From positions 39,261,332-39,325,331 of the forward strand of contig QVOM02000073.1 of the NCBI GenBank assembly GCA_003586115.2: a DNA stretch of 64,000 bases. Direction: 5' to 3'. The notes beneath the pieces are model-generated. The model saw nothing but the letters and a program-made list of their open reading frames with translations, was not told where the DNA came from and made no database searches. This stretch comes from Salvator merianae. Lineage: Eukaryota; Chordata; Lepidosauria; Squamata; Teiidae. How positions within the stretch are numbered: the stretch's first letter is position 1; the number at the start of each line of letters is the position of its first letter. The position numbers and the translations under genes were made by a program. Of this stretch, positions 47,275-57,640 are shown in pieces.

Positions 47275-47735
47275 AGGCCTTTTCCATACACCTTACATGA
47301 TCTGGATCAGACCATTCCTCTCTGATCCAGATCAAGGAATCTATCCCATGTGTGACCAGATCCTTCTCTGGACCAGAACAAGGCTATCCGCAATGGCTTG
47401 CAACAGCTTTGGTGCCAGCTCTCAACGCTCCAATGCCTTTCATTTCTAGCCTACTGAGTTCTAGGGGATCTATTTTGGTGGTGCAACAAGATGCACCACC
47501 AAAAGCAGATACTCCTGGGAAAACCAGACTACGACAGCATACACCATCCATACACCTCTTAGTTCAGTTCACCACTGTTTAGTATACTGGCAGGCCTTTT
47601 TAAAGAGGTCTACTGGTGTACCAGACTAAGTGGCCATTTTGGGCTGCTTTGTTCTGGTCTGTGCTCCATTCAGTGTGGACGGAACATAGTAGGACGGGAT
47701 GGGGCTTCCCTTATACCAAACCAGTAGTATAGACA
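47275..47735. mobile_element. Longer CTTTCTGCACTT-family element abutting the foldback
   Basis: The left end AGGCCTTTTCCATACACCTT is a degraded family terminus. Inside are AATCTATCCCATGTGTGACC, the central hairpin TTTTGGTGGTGCAACAAG / GATGCACCACCAAAA, AAAGAGGTCTACTGGTGTAC and AGTGGCCATTTTGGGCTGC. The last two are shared with the 11.5 and 20.2 kb copies. The right limit is approximate. Confidence 0.55.
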
Positions 47736-48829
47736 GAAGAATATTAGTCCCTTTCCTATACCTGATAAGTTCAGAAATGCCCTTACTTTACAGAGGGTTG
47801 TCGTCTCCCAGTTCAAGGCCACATCAGGGACACATCCAGTCTGCACAGTACACACCAGTTCACAGAGGCAGATGTTACCGAGGAGGCTAGGTTTGCACTG
47901 CTTACTTTAAAAAGAAGAAGGAGAAGGAGTAATGAGTATGATGCCTGTACCCAAGCTTTGTTACAAAAACTCTGAATTAATCATGTGAGTGGGGAGTCTC
48001 CCATTATGCCACTGAACTTTTCAGCCATGGGTCTGATGTAACAGATATGTGATTAATGAGCTGAGTTCAGGGAAAAATAGGTAGGGACACCAAAACATTG
48101 AAGATGGACAAGAGAAATGGATTAAAAAAAAATAAAAATAAAAAATCTATTCAATACAGAATCAAGTTCCAATAGTGGGGAAAAGCTACATAGTCAGATA
48201 TTCTAATTACAGTGAGGAAATAGCCACAGTAAAACAAATATCCTTTCCTTTGTTACAGTAAGGCCAAAACATTTAATGGCATTGACTATAAGTTTGTTAC
48301 AACGTAATTGCAGTGGGGAAATAGCTGAAGTTGCAATGACTGGAATACATCAATTACAATGAAAAAGAAATGAGTTAAAAACCTATTAAGTGAGGAAAAA
48401 CTCTAAGCACATTCAGGCAAGAGCTTATCCTTAAATAGGCTTTGCTCATTAGTTAGCAGCTAGGTAGTTGTGACATGGTTGGAAAAGATGCCCAAACCTC
48501 AATGGATTTTCCTCCCCAATTTCCTTGAAATGGCAATGAACCAGCCAAAACAAAACAAACAAAAAATCTTGATCATTTGGCCAGATGGATATGAGTTGGG
48601 CCTCTTGTCCTTTTGTTCCCAAAGCTATGGCTAGGAGCAGGAGGTTTGCTTAAGGGGTCCATTTTATACCTATGCTGAAGTTTCTCCCTGGCCATGGGAG
48701 GACGGGCTTTTGCTACAAGTGTTAGCTCTTGGCTTGAAATGAAAGGCTTACACATTTGGAGGCCTGAAGATCATGTTTAAACATCTCCCTCTTTAGGGAA
48801 AGATGGAAGTATGAAGGAGGGATGGAGGG
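47736..48829. other. Unassigned sequence
   Basis: No recognised gene or repeat. Base composition becomes abruptly GC-rich at about 48830, where the L2 element starts. Confidence 0.4.
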
Positions 48830-49229
48830 TGAAACGGAGGAGGAGGCGAGCAAGGGCGCAACCCCCCGCTGAGGGAGCTTCGGAGCACGCATGAGGCAAA
48901 GGCGGTACGACGCTGGCTGAGGAGCGGGTCCCTGGAATCTGGACTCAAGAAGGGCTGGAGCCCGGAAGTTTAAACCGGCTCTGCGGGAGGGAGGGATGTC
49001 GATTCAGGCCCTCAGCACTTCTAGGCAGGGCTGGATGGGATCCTAAAGGTGGAGAGCGAAATTCGCCTTCATGAAGACTGGAAATTTAGTGTTGGCCATC
49101 AATGCCCCACTGCTAGAGAGAGACTACCTCTGCTCCTGGCTGCCTCAGGGTGAGAGACTGAGGTAGGCTTGGTAGAGCTACTGATTCTGGCAGTGGGAGG
49201 ACTCTGGAGGATGCTGGAATACTCTAGAG

Positions 49230-49741
49230 CAGTGGTCCCCAACCTTTTTTGCACCAGGGACCGGCTTCAAGCAAGACCATTTTTTCATGGCCCGGCAGGG
49301 CAGGATGGGGGTGGGACAGGGGCGGGGCTTTGGTCATATGGGGCGGGATTATGGAGGGGGTTGGAGTTTAGTGCATACTTATCATTTAATTATGACACCT
49401 ATAATGTGAATATGACTACAGCGCTGTAGACCAGTTCCCCGCCAGGAGCTATGCCAGGAGCCACGACACTGTGGCCAGATCGCATAATGTGCTGTGCCGG
49501 GAGCCACGTCACTGAGGCCAGCCTGCTTCCCCACCCCGGCATGCCCCGCATAATGTTCTCTGCCGGGAGCCACATCTACTGAGGCCAGCCCGCTTCCCCG
49601 CCCCGTCACGCCCTGCATAATGTTCTCTGAGCCGCCGCAGAGTAGAGCACACTGTCAGTGTTTAGTGCTGGTCTGCAGTGGCGGCACAGACTGGCAACCC
49701 TCCCCGGTCCTGGTCCGCAGACCGGTGGTTGGGGACCCCTG
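49230..49741. mobile_element. 512-bp non-autonomous hAT element with perfect 8-bp target-site duplication
   Basis: It starts CAGTGGTCCCCAACCTTTTT and its right end reads CAGGGGTCCCCAACCACCGG in reverse complement, a hAT-type terminus. CTCTAGAG stands at 49222-49229 and identically at 49742-49749. Subterminal ACCAGGGACCGGCTTC and CCGGTCCTGGTCCGCAG extend the inverted similarity. It contains 2.6 copies of a 66-bp tandem repeat and no transposase. It lies in the leader of the L2 LINE and so is younger than that insertion. Confidence 0.95.
49452..49626 (+). repeat. 66-bp minisatellite inside the hAT element
   Basis: Two full units start at 49495 and 49561 with TGCCGGGAGCCAC and end in GCATAATGTTCT. 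A preceding shorter unit at 49452-49494 lacks 23 bp. The units differ at about 10% of positions. Confidence 0.85.
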
Positions 49742-50219
49742 CTCTAGAGCTTTGCAGGACCGGGACCAGCTAGCAAGGAGCCGTTTTACACCTGGGGCTC
49801 TGCAGCCTATATAGGCACCCAGCCTGTGGCCTTGCCTCTGCCATCAATGCCCCACTGCCACACCAGGAGCAGAGATCCATGCCAGGAGCCCACCATTCCC
49901 ACCGCTCCTGCTACACCGGGCCACATCCCCGCACCTTCCAGCTCCAGCAGAAGGGAGAGAGAGAACGCCCGCCAGAAGTTTAGGGCCAGCAGCGTAGTGG
50001 GGAGAGGCTTTGTATAGCTATTTTGTAGCAGGGGAGTGCATTGGCTGGTGGGGTGGGACATGTGCCTGGGTGAAGGGGACCGTGGGAAGCCTTGGGACAT
50101 ACCAGTAGATATGGGCAGGGGGCGGTATGGCGCTGGGTGGCAGAAAAGGGTCATCCCAGAGGGGGTGTAGGGTGGTTGTACACCATCACCCCCTCTGTTC
50201 TGCCTCCCATCCAGATGGG

Positions 50220-51036
50220 GGACAGGAGGCCTGTCATTCAGCCTACCGGTCTAGTGGTGCTGCTTTTAAATGCCAGGTTGGTCTGAAATAAGACAGCTCT
50301 CATCTACAGTTTAATCGTGGATGAAGGGGCTGACCTGGCATGTATAACAGAGACCTGGGTGGGGAGTTGGGCAGGCCTGAGCTCACTCAGTTGTGCCCCT
50401 CAGGTTATCAGGTACAGCATCAGTCAAGGCCGGTGGGGCGGGGTGGCTGTGGTCCATAAGGATACTATCTTGCTCACCAAGCACCCCTTCAACCCAGTGC
50501 CCGGAGTTGAGTGTCTGCCCTTGGTCCTGGGTGAGAGAGAAAAGTTGGGAGTGTTGCTGGTGTATCGTGCACCCCGCTGCCCAGCCTCCTCCCTGCCTGG
50601 GCTGGCGGAGATGGTCTCAGGATTGGTGTTGGAATGTCCCCAGACAGTGGTCTTGGGGGATTTCAACCTCCATCTTGAGGACGCCTCTGATAAACTAGCC
50701 CAGGACCTCATGGGATCCATGACAACCACGGGGCTTTCACAGTTTGTCTCTGGTCCAACACACATAGCAGGACATACTCTTGACCTCGTGTTTGCTACTG
50801 AGGGAAGGGGAAATGCTCTGTTAATTGGAGGTTTGAAGATTTGCCCCATGTCATGGACGGATCACCACCTGGTGAAGTTTGGGCTATCAGTCACTCCTGT
50901 CCACTGCAGGGGTGTGGGCCAGATTGTAATGGCCCGCCCACGGAGCAAGATGGAATCTGAAGGATTCCTGAATGCTCTAGGGGATTTTATGGATGGCATG
51001 CCCAGAGCTCCTGTCAAAGCCCTGGTCTCTCTGTAG
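50220..51036 (+). pseudogene. L2 ORF2, AP-like endonuclease domain
   Basis: The frame reads VVLLLNARLV, a TGA stop at 50284, then a long open stretch from a GTG at 50317 to TAG at 51034 (239 codons). Endonuclease motifs appear in order: LNAR, ITETWVG, GVLLVYRAP, VVLGDFNLHLEDASD with the catalytic D and N, HTLDLVFAT, and SWTDHHLVKF with the terminal D-H pair. The usual S before D-H is T here. The endonuclease nicks the target for reverse transcription (family knowledge). The TGA may be a decayed arginine CGA codon. A shadow frame of 141 codons on the minus strand is not a gene. Confidence 0.9.
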
Positions 51037-51601
51037 AATAGGGAGATCCTGTGGGCCCTCAATATGATCGCTCCCAAGCGTCCTCACCCAGCTGGTAGAG
51101 CTCAAGGGGCTCCATGGTTTAATGGGGACCTAAGAGTGATGAAACAGGAGGGGTGACGACTGGAGCATCGGTGGTTAAAATTGCAGAGCGGACCTCACCA
51201 GACACGGGTTAGAGCTCATTATCGAGTCTACCACGTGGCAGTGAAGGTGGCGGAGAAGGCTTACTTCTCCGCCTCCATCGCATCTGCAAGTAGCCGTCCT
51301 GCAGACCTTTTCTGGGTAGTGAACAGCCTGGTGTCCTCTGATAGGGGGGTGGAGACTGAACTGACCCCGGATATCGGCTGTGACATTTTTATGAGGCACT
51401 TTAGGGACAAAGTCGCTCAGATTTGCTCAGGATTGGATATCACACTTGAACAGTATCCTGTGAAGGTGTCCAGGGCTTCGGTTTGTCAGTTTTGAGTTGT
51501 TGCAGTCTGAGGATGTGGACAGACTGCTTGCAGGAATGTAGTCTCCCACCTGCGTCCTAGACCCTTGCCCGTCTTGGCTAATTAAATCTAGCCGGGAAGG
51601 G
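51037..51601 (+). pseudogene. L2 ORF2, linker between endonuclease and RT
   Basis: The same frame continues after the TAG as NREILWALNMIAPKRP and GAPWFNGDLRVMKQEG, a TGA at about 51155, then the segment from 51181 with HYRVYHVAVKVAEKAYFSAS and PADLFWVVNSL, stopping at 51493. These are typical of the L2 connector, where AYFS...I and LFWVVN occur. A frameshift follows before the RT. Confidence 0.8.
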
Positions 51602-52780
51602 ATGGCTGAGTGGGTCTTGAGTGTTGTCAACGCGTCGCTTGGGGAGGGCATTGTACCATCATCCCTTAAAGAGGCAGTGATCTGCCCCCTCCTTAAAAAG
51701 CCTTCCCTCGACCCCACGGTGCCAGGCAACTATTGCCCAGTAACTAGCGTCCCTTTCCTGGGCAAGATCTTGGAGACGGTGGTGAGGAGGCAACTGCAGA
51801 CATTCCTGGAGGATACTGATTATCTAGACCTGTTTCAATCTGGTTTCAGGTAGGGCTACAGCACAGAGACTGCCTTGGTCACCCTGATGGATGACCTACT
51901 TGAGAGAGGGACAGGGGGCATGCCTCCTTGTTGGTTCTCTTGGACCTCTTGGCTGCATTTGATACCATCGACCATGGTATCCTCCTGGACTGACTTTGGG
52001 GGCTGGGCCCTCAGGGCACTGTCTTGCAGTGGCTTGAGTCCTTCTTTCAGGGGAGGTGTCAGAAAATGGTGGTAGGTGGCCAGCACTCACAGCCATGGAA
52101 ACTCCCTTGGGGGGGTTCCCCATGGCTCAGTGTTGTCTGCACTACTGTTTAACATCTACATGCAGCCACTTGGGAAGGTCATTAGGGAGTTGGGGGTAGG
52201 GTGCCATCAATATGCAGATGACACCCAGCTCTACCTCTCGATTCCAGCAGAGTCAGGTGAGGCACTCTCTGTGTTGGACTCCTGCCTGGGGGCAGTGTCA
52301 GGCTGGATGAGGACCAATAAACTCCAACTGAATCCAGACAAAACAGATGTTCTGTGGGTTCAGAGCCCCCGTGTTCCAGTCATCGCGGGACACCCGGTAC
52401 TGGATGGGAATGTACTTCCCCTAAGGGATCGGGTGCGAGACCTGGGGGTCCTCCTGGATTCATTGCTGTCCCTTGAATTAAACGTGGCGGCGGTGGCCAG
52501 GGGTGCCTACCAGAGGCTCCGACTGGTTCGGCAGCTTCGTCCATATTTGGATGCGGGGGACCTGGCCACAGTTCTGCATGCCCTGGTAACCTCCCGTTTG
52601 GACTACTGTAACACCCTCTGCATGGGGCTACCTTTGAAGATGGTCCGGAAACTGGAACTAGTGCAGAATGCAGCAGCCCGTCTGCTGTCGGGTCAACCAG
52701 GCCGTGCGCATATCTCGCTGGTTCTGAAAAGTCTTCACTGGCTTCCAGTGCTCAATTCTGGGCTCAATTCAAAGTGTTGA
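51602..52780 (+). pseudogene. L2 ORF2, reverse transcriptase domain
   Basis: The second frame gives AEWVLSVVNASLGEGIVPSS, LKEAVICPLLKKPSLDPTVP and FLGKILETVVRRQLQ, with a TAG at about 51851 just after FQSGFR. A frame change near 51920 carries LLVLLDLLAAFDTIDH, the first catalytic aspartate motif. From 52076 the frame holds [17 protein letters not shown], then [13 protein letters not shown] with the YADD active site, then [13 protein letters not shown]. The thumb region follows with [14 protein letters not shown], and SLHWLPV comes just before the last frame change. Catalytic residues are intact, but the frame is broken at least three times. Confidence 0.9.
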
Positions 52781-53040
52781 CTTTGGTCTATAAAGCCCTA
52801 AACGGTTTGGGCCCTGCCTACCTGAAGGAACGCCTCCACCCATATGTGCCTTCCCGCACGCTGAGGTCACAGGGGGAGTCCCTCCTGGTGGTCCCTTCCC
52901 CTGCATTAGTGCGGGCAGGTGGCGGTGAGGGGGAGGATTTTCTCTGTGGATGCCCCCAGGTTGTGGAACAGCCTCCCTATTGAGATTCGCCAGGCACCAT
53001 CCCTGTTTGGGTTTCGGCGCCTGGTAAAGTCTTTTCTCTT
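52774..53040 (+). pseudogene. L2 ORF2, C-terminal tail
   Basis: After a frameshift near 52765 the sequence reads [40 protein letters not shown], then LWNSLP-like residues in another frame at about 52965-52985. This is the conserved L2 C-terminus and matches the truncated copy at 9.75 kb. Confidence 0.85.
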
Positions 53041-53350
53041 TGCCCAGGCATATGCGCCTTGACCCTCTGAGAAGCCCCCCTCATTGCTGCTGGACTGTTG
53101 CATTGTTGGGTGAGGGTGGTTTTGTGGTGGGGGGCATGAAATATTTTTTATGATGTTTTTATAATGTTTTTATGGTATTTTTACTGTAATAGTTTCTATA
53201 AGCTTTATAAGCTTTTTTGTATGTTTTATGATGTTTTATAATGTTTTTATGGTGTTTTTATTGTAATTGTTTTTTGGTATATTTTTGTAAGCTGCCCTGG
53301 GACCCCTCGGTATAGGGCGGGGTAGAAACTGAAATTAAAGAAAAAGAAAT

Positions 53351-55255
53351 TAAAGCAAAATAAAGAACTTGATCCTAGTTCAGACACCCTACAGGAATTA
53401 TTCCAGTTCCTAGACATTCAAATCTTCATAAGTCAAGTGACCCCTACAGGGTAGAAGTCCCTCACATTCCTGTTTTACCAGAAGTACGATGCTCCTGGGT
53501 CTTATCAGAAATATAGGGTTTGACTACTCATCCTGTCCCCCTCTAACATGCTCCTGTAAGTTGGGTCTCACTTTCCATGGGCTGCTGTCCATTCAGCTAG
53601 TCCAATGGTTTGACCTCAGCATGTGGATTGCAACAAACCACCTGGTTGCAGATGTTCCTTCTATTATGGCCAAGTGGCAGTAAGGAAAAGCTCATCCATG
53701 TGAACCCGCCAGTTGATCCATGAACCTAGTCCCAATAGAAGCTCCACATGAGATGTCTAGTCTCTTGTATCAACCCTTGGATGCCAATGTGTCTGCTGGC
53801 TGTAGATACCATCCAAGCCATCCACATTGGCACACAGCTGCTGGAAAGTGTGGTGTCTGACTGGGCTTGCCATATTTAGGGTTTCTGCACATTCAAAGGA
53901 GAGTTTCTGGCTCATGGGTAAGGTGATTTCAGCAAGTCTTTTTGGGCTTTTCACAGGCAGTGGAGTGAGGTGATGATAGTGTTTTTTCTGCACAAAGCTT
54001 GCTCTTTGATGGGTGTATTCTCTCTCAAACACACTAGGGGAAAATCTGCACTTTTTATACTTTGTGTCAACCATTGGAGTCTATGGGGATGTTAAGAGGT
54101 GAGGCATGGCATATGGGCACTTTACATGTCTATAGCTCAGGGCCTTCTCCAGGATGTCAAAACAAGAGAAGTGATTGGCTGGAGTGTGCAGATCTTTGTG
54201 TAGGGTGCATATTTCATCTCATCAGTGCAGTGATGATAGGATTTGCACCATGGTCTTTTGAGTCAGCTTGAGAGTTGGGATCTCCTAGATGGGATCTCCT
54301 AGATGGTTACCATCACATTATGTAAAGCTTAATTACACACAGTCAAAAATAAACCGTTACACCAACTATGCACACTGGTGCACCAAGTGGAAAAGGAAGT
54401 AACAATGAGGAAATGGAACAGTCAAAATCTTGTCCTCATTTTCCTACTCCCATTTCTATTAAACTCTTGGGCACACAGTTCTTAACACTTTGCAGTAACT
54501 CTCCTCCTTACCAGGTAGCTGGCCATTGGAAATAGCTGTATAATGCAGTGCTTTTTCTTTGGTTTTTAAAAAAGGGAAAGATGGTGATTCCAGTTGCACT
54601 CTCCATACACTGGGACAAGAGGATTTTGTGGAACCCACTCTTTGGGACTTCCAAACTGTCTCTGCCAGCAGAAGGAATACAGAAGCTTCTTGCCCACACA
54701 CACCAGGCAGCCCCAAATCTTTGTTCCCAGTAGCAGTTCTGTTCTGTTTACCATGAGAGTGTACTGGAGCAGATCACCCAGGAAGGACTTTTTGCACCAT
54801 CAGTTCACCTTTTGAGGTGAAGGGGAATGATGGTGCTGCTTTTAAAAAAAGTGTGGGAAAAATGGATTTGATTTTACCCCCTTTTTTCTGCAGTGGACCT
54901 AGCTCAAGTTACGGTGGCACATTGGCAATGGTCAAGATATCTTTGAATTGAGCTGGCGACTACCTGTGGTCTTCCTGGCAAAGATATAAAAGTGGTTGGT
55001 CACTATTTTCTTCCAGGCAGCTCCTCTACTTCTGAGCTACAGAGAATAGCTTATGTATCTGCTGCTACCACCACCAAGAAGCTTTGGGTTCTACTTTATG
55101 CTGCATAAAACAAATGGGAGAGCATTGCAAACATTCAAAAATTTTTAAGTAGATTCATCAAAGCATTTTAATAGTTAAAATGTTGCAGCCCTTTTGTAAT
55201 GCATTGTCATCTTTACAGTGAGTCCAGCTGAGTTCTTTGTGTAGACAGGCACGGA
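53351..55255. other. Unassigned sequence
   Basis: About 1.9 kb without recognised features. A small direct repeat GGGATCTCCTAGAT occurs twice near 54278-54304. The overlapping frames at 54459-54815, read on both strands, look like chance. Confidence 0.4.
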
Positions 55256-55485
55256 AGCAACATTTTCTGTTGTGTGATTTCCTGTTATATATGAGGTGGT
55301 ACGCCTCTAAAATGCAGCTGCTGGGAGACTGTGAACAAGGCAGAATTTAGTGCTCATGTGCTGCTGATAGGCTTCTTTATGCCACTCTTGGCTACCGCTA
55401 GAACACATTACTGGACTAAGGAGACTGCTAGTCTAATCCAGCAGGACAGTGCTTATGGCCTATATGTTTCTTAAGTATGCATATT
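55256..55485 (+). pseudogene. Degraded CR1-like LINE 3' end
   Basis: CTGGACTAAGGAGACTGCTA and GTCTAATCCAGCAGGACAG resemble the reptile CR1 3' UTR seen at 13.6 kb, where GCTGGACTAGATGGG precedes CTGATCCAGCA. Upstream TAGGCTTCTTTATGCCACTC is a diverged form of its preceding segment. No coding remains. Confidence 0.5.
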
Positions 55486-57384
55486 TCCCCCAGTTTAGTG
55501 TCAAAATCACTTCCCAGGCCTCAGGTCAAGAATATGGAGGCAGGTTTAGCAGCAGCATAGTCAGCGTTTATTTGATAAAAGAACACAGCAAGTACATATA
55601 TTCTCATGAGTGGCTTCTACATCAAAACACCAAGTCAGCTCCCTATTCTTTCAAAGACCACTTAAATGGCATTGAGACATCCCCACTTCCCAATTAGTTC
55701 CCAGCAACCTACTCTTATCAGCAGTTACAGAGTTCAGCAACAAAGCAAGGGAAATGCAACATCTGCAATTTAGGCCAGGAGAGAGGGCTGAGTGTGACAT
55801 AGAGTCAAAGATGGCAATGCAGTGGCCAGGCTGACATTTAGATTGAAAGTGAATGGTACAAGTTAAAGCACTCCATTAGTATCTGTTTCAAAAGACAATG
55901 ACACTGAAACAGAGTATTGCATTTCCATAATTAGAGCCAAGTAGATGCATTCTGAATTTGAAAGGTAAGCAACAGATCTGGGGAAAGGACAGAGACTCCA
56001 TCTGAGGTCAAATAATATTGTGTTCTATCATTCCTATGTGTAAGCAGAACAAAGGGCAAGCCTTCCCTCTCCTTGTGCCTTTTTAGCTAATCAGTCCCAC
56101 AGGCAACATCAGCCATCCAGAGAGAAAGGAGATATGCTGACACTTAGGTTGAGTGCCTGGAACAACTTTCCCAGCAAGGCTTGAAATACAGCCAGCATGT
56201 CAAATACGATTTTTTTGAAAAGTCTAACTGGAAGCAAAATAGGAAAATAATAAGTGCACTGATGCTTTTGCAAGAGAAATAAACAGTAGGCAAGTGATGT
56301 TTCATCTAAAAAAAAAAAGAAAAAAGTGTGAATATCACTAATCTGCCTTTTCACGTTGCTAATTGCAACAATATTTGCTACATCCCTAGGGCATATTTCT
56401 CATTTTCTCCAACACATTATTTTCTACCCATTGTTTTCTATCCAAAGATTGCAAAATGATACTCCAATTGAAGAACACAAAAGAAAAAAAAATGAAAAAA
56501 GTGAAGAGTGAAGAGTGAACATGAAAATGCAAAGAAGAAAGATTGCTTGAAATAAAAAATGGTGGGATCCTAATCCTCTTGTGCCCTTTTAACTTGAAAG
56601 TATCACAAACTATTTAATGCCGGGAATGATAGCAGCTTTATTTTTGAGGGTGTATTAGATCTAAATTTGGCTGTCCGTTCACCGACTGTGACAAAAACAA
56701 GTGGAAAACACAATTGTGTCATTGATTATGAACCACAGCAGGATGCACATGGTGCTTTGATGGTGCTATGAATGGGCCATGAAGGGGCAGGGTCCAGATA
56801 GTGCACTAGACAAGTGTGGCATCCACACGGCCACTGCCATGCTGCCATAAGTGACCCTTAAGGCACTGGAATGGAAAAGCTATGTCTCCCGCTTGCCACT
56901 GGCTGCCCTGCCACCACTGCCATGCCACCACTGTTTGAGGAGACCTACCTGTTACCCTGGTGGCCCCTCCGTGTCATCAAACACAGAAAACTGCCCATCT
57001 GCTCAATGACTGCCATCAAGCTTTTGACAGCCAGGGGCAGTGGGCAATGCAGCACTCTTCCTCCTGCTATCTGAATCCTGCCTAACACTGAGCATACAAT
57101 GAAGTGTACAGTAAAGTTTCCCACATTAACTGAAATGTTTCATGCTGGCATTCTTTAGGACTTCTTCTGTAGACACCTGCTATACTATGAGTGATTTGGG
57201 CATTTTTATTTCCCATTCTGGGGATCTGGAATAGAGTATTATGTTCTGGGTTGCTTGATCTTATAAGCCCTTGGTATCTTATTTACATCTCAGTAACTAG
57301 GAAAAACACAAATAACTATCAGTGGCTGGCATGCAAGTAAGGAGAGGCCTCTTGGGCTATGTGTGTCATCTTTGACATGAGAAA
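55486..57384. other. Unassigned sequence
   Basis: No recognised gene. The GC-richer stretch at 56.74-57.08 kb may be an unclassified DNA repeat; its open frame has no family features. Confidence 0.4.
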
Positions 57385-57640
57385 ACTGCAGCAAGAAAAG
57401 TTTTGGTGCCATCAAATTGACTTCAGCTCCTGGTGTCTTCACAGATAATCTCATGCAGCTTTCTTTGCAAAGACGCAGAAGTGGTTTGCCACTGCCATTT
57501 TCGGGGATATATATATATATTACTTTGCAGTCTAACCTCTAGTACCTAGTATTTTCAGGCCATTTCCCATCCAAATGCTGACCAGACCTGTTCTTGCTTA
57601 GCTTTTAAGATCAGACTGGATTGGTGAGTGGCAGCCTAAA
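57385..57640 (-). mobile_element. 5S-rRNA-derived SINE
   Basis: On the minus strand, the segment corresponding to 57622-57548 contains AAGCTAAGCAAGAACAGGTC and TTTGGATGGGAAATGGCC. These align with the 5S rRNA internal promoter region (AAGCTAAGCAGGGTCGGGCC and TTGGATGGGAGACCGCC). The body then continues through GGCAGTGGCAAACCACTTCT to a tail with CAATTTGATGGCACC, an RTE/Bov-B-like 3' end in known reptile SINEs. It is a retroposed relic, not a 5S gene: the 5' and 3' ends of the rRNA are missing and several conserved bases differ. An (AT)n run interrupts it near 57510. Confidence 0.75.

Larger units (their letters stand above)
48830..53350 (+). mobile_element. Nearly complete L2-type LINE, inactive, carrying a hAT insertion
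   Basis: The GC-rich block begins near 48830. It contains an about 1.4-kb leader (excluding the hAT element), then ORF2 with endonuclease (50.2-51.0 kb) and reverse transcriptase (51.6-52.8 kb). The C-terminal [20 protein letters not shown] and a T-rich 3' UTR follow, with TAAGCTGCCCTGGGACCCC and an A-rich AAATTAAAG tail near 53345. Family, order and 3' end are those of reptile L2 elements. It replicates by target-primed reverse transcription (family knowledge). In-frame stops and frameshifts make this copy dead, but it is much less decayed than other LINEs here, so it is probably the youngest. The 5' end is set by composition only. Confidence 0.85.

Noticed and set aside
48830..49229. CpG-rich host promoter upstream of a gene
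   Set aside because: The GC-rich block is continuous with the L2 LINE and is best read as its leader. No host transcript start or exon follows.
50424..50849. 141-codon minus-strand frame
   Set aside because: It is a shadow of the L2 endonuclease frame on the opposite strand in GC-rich DNA.
57540..57625. Candidate 5S rRNA gene (minus strand)
   Set aside because: Only the middle of 5S is recognisable and several conserved bases differ. It is joined to a SINE body and tail.
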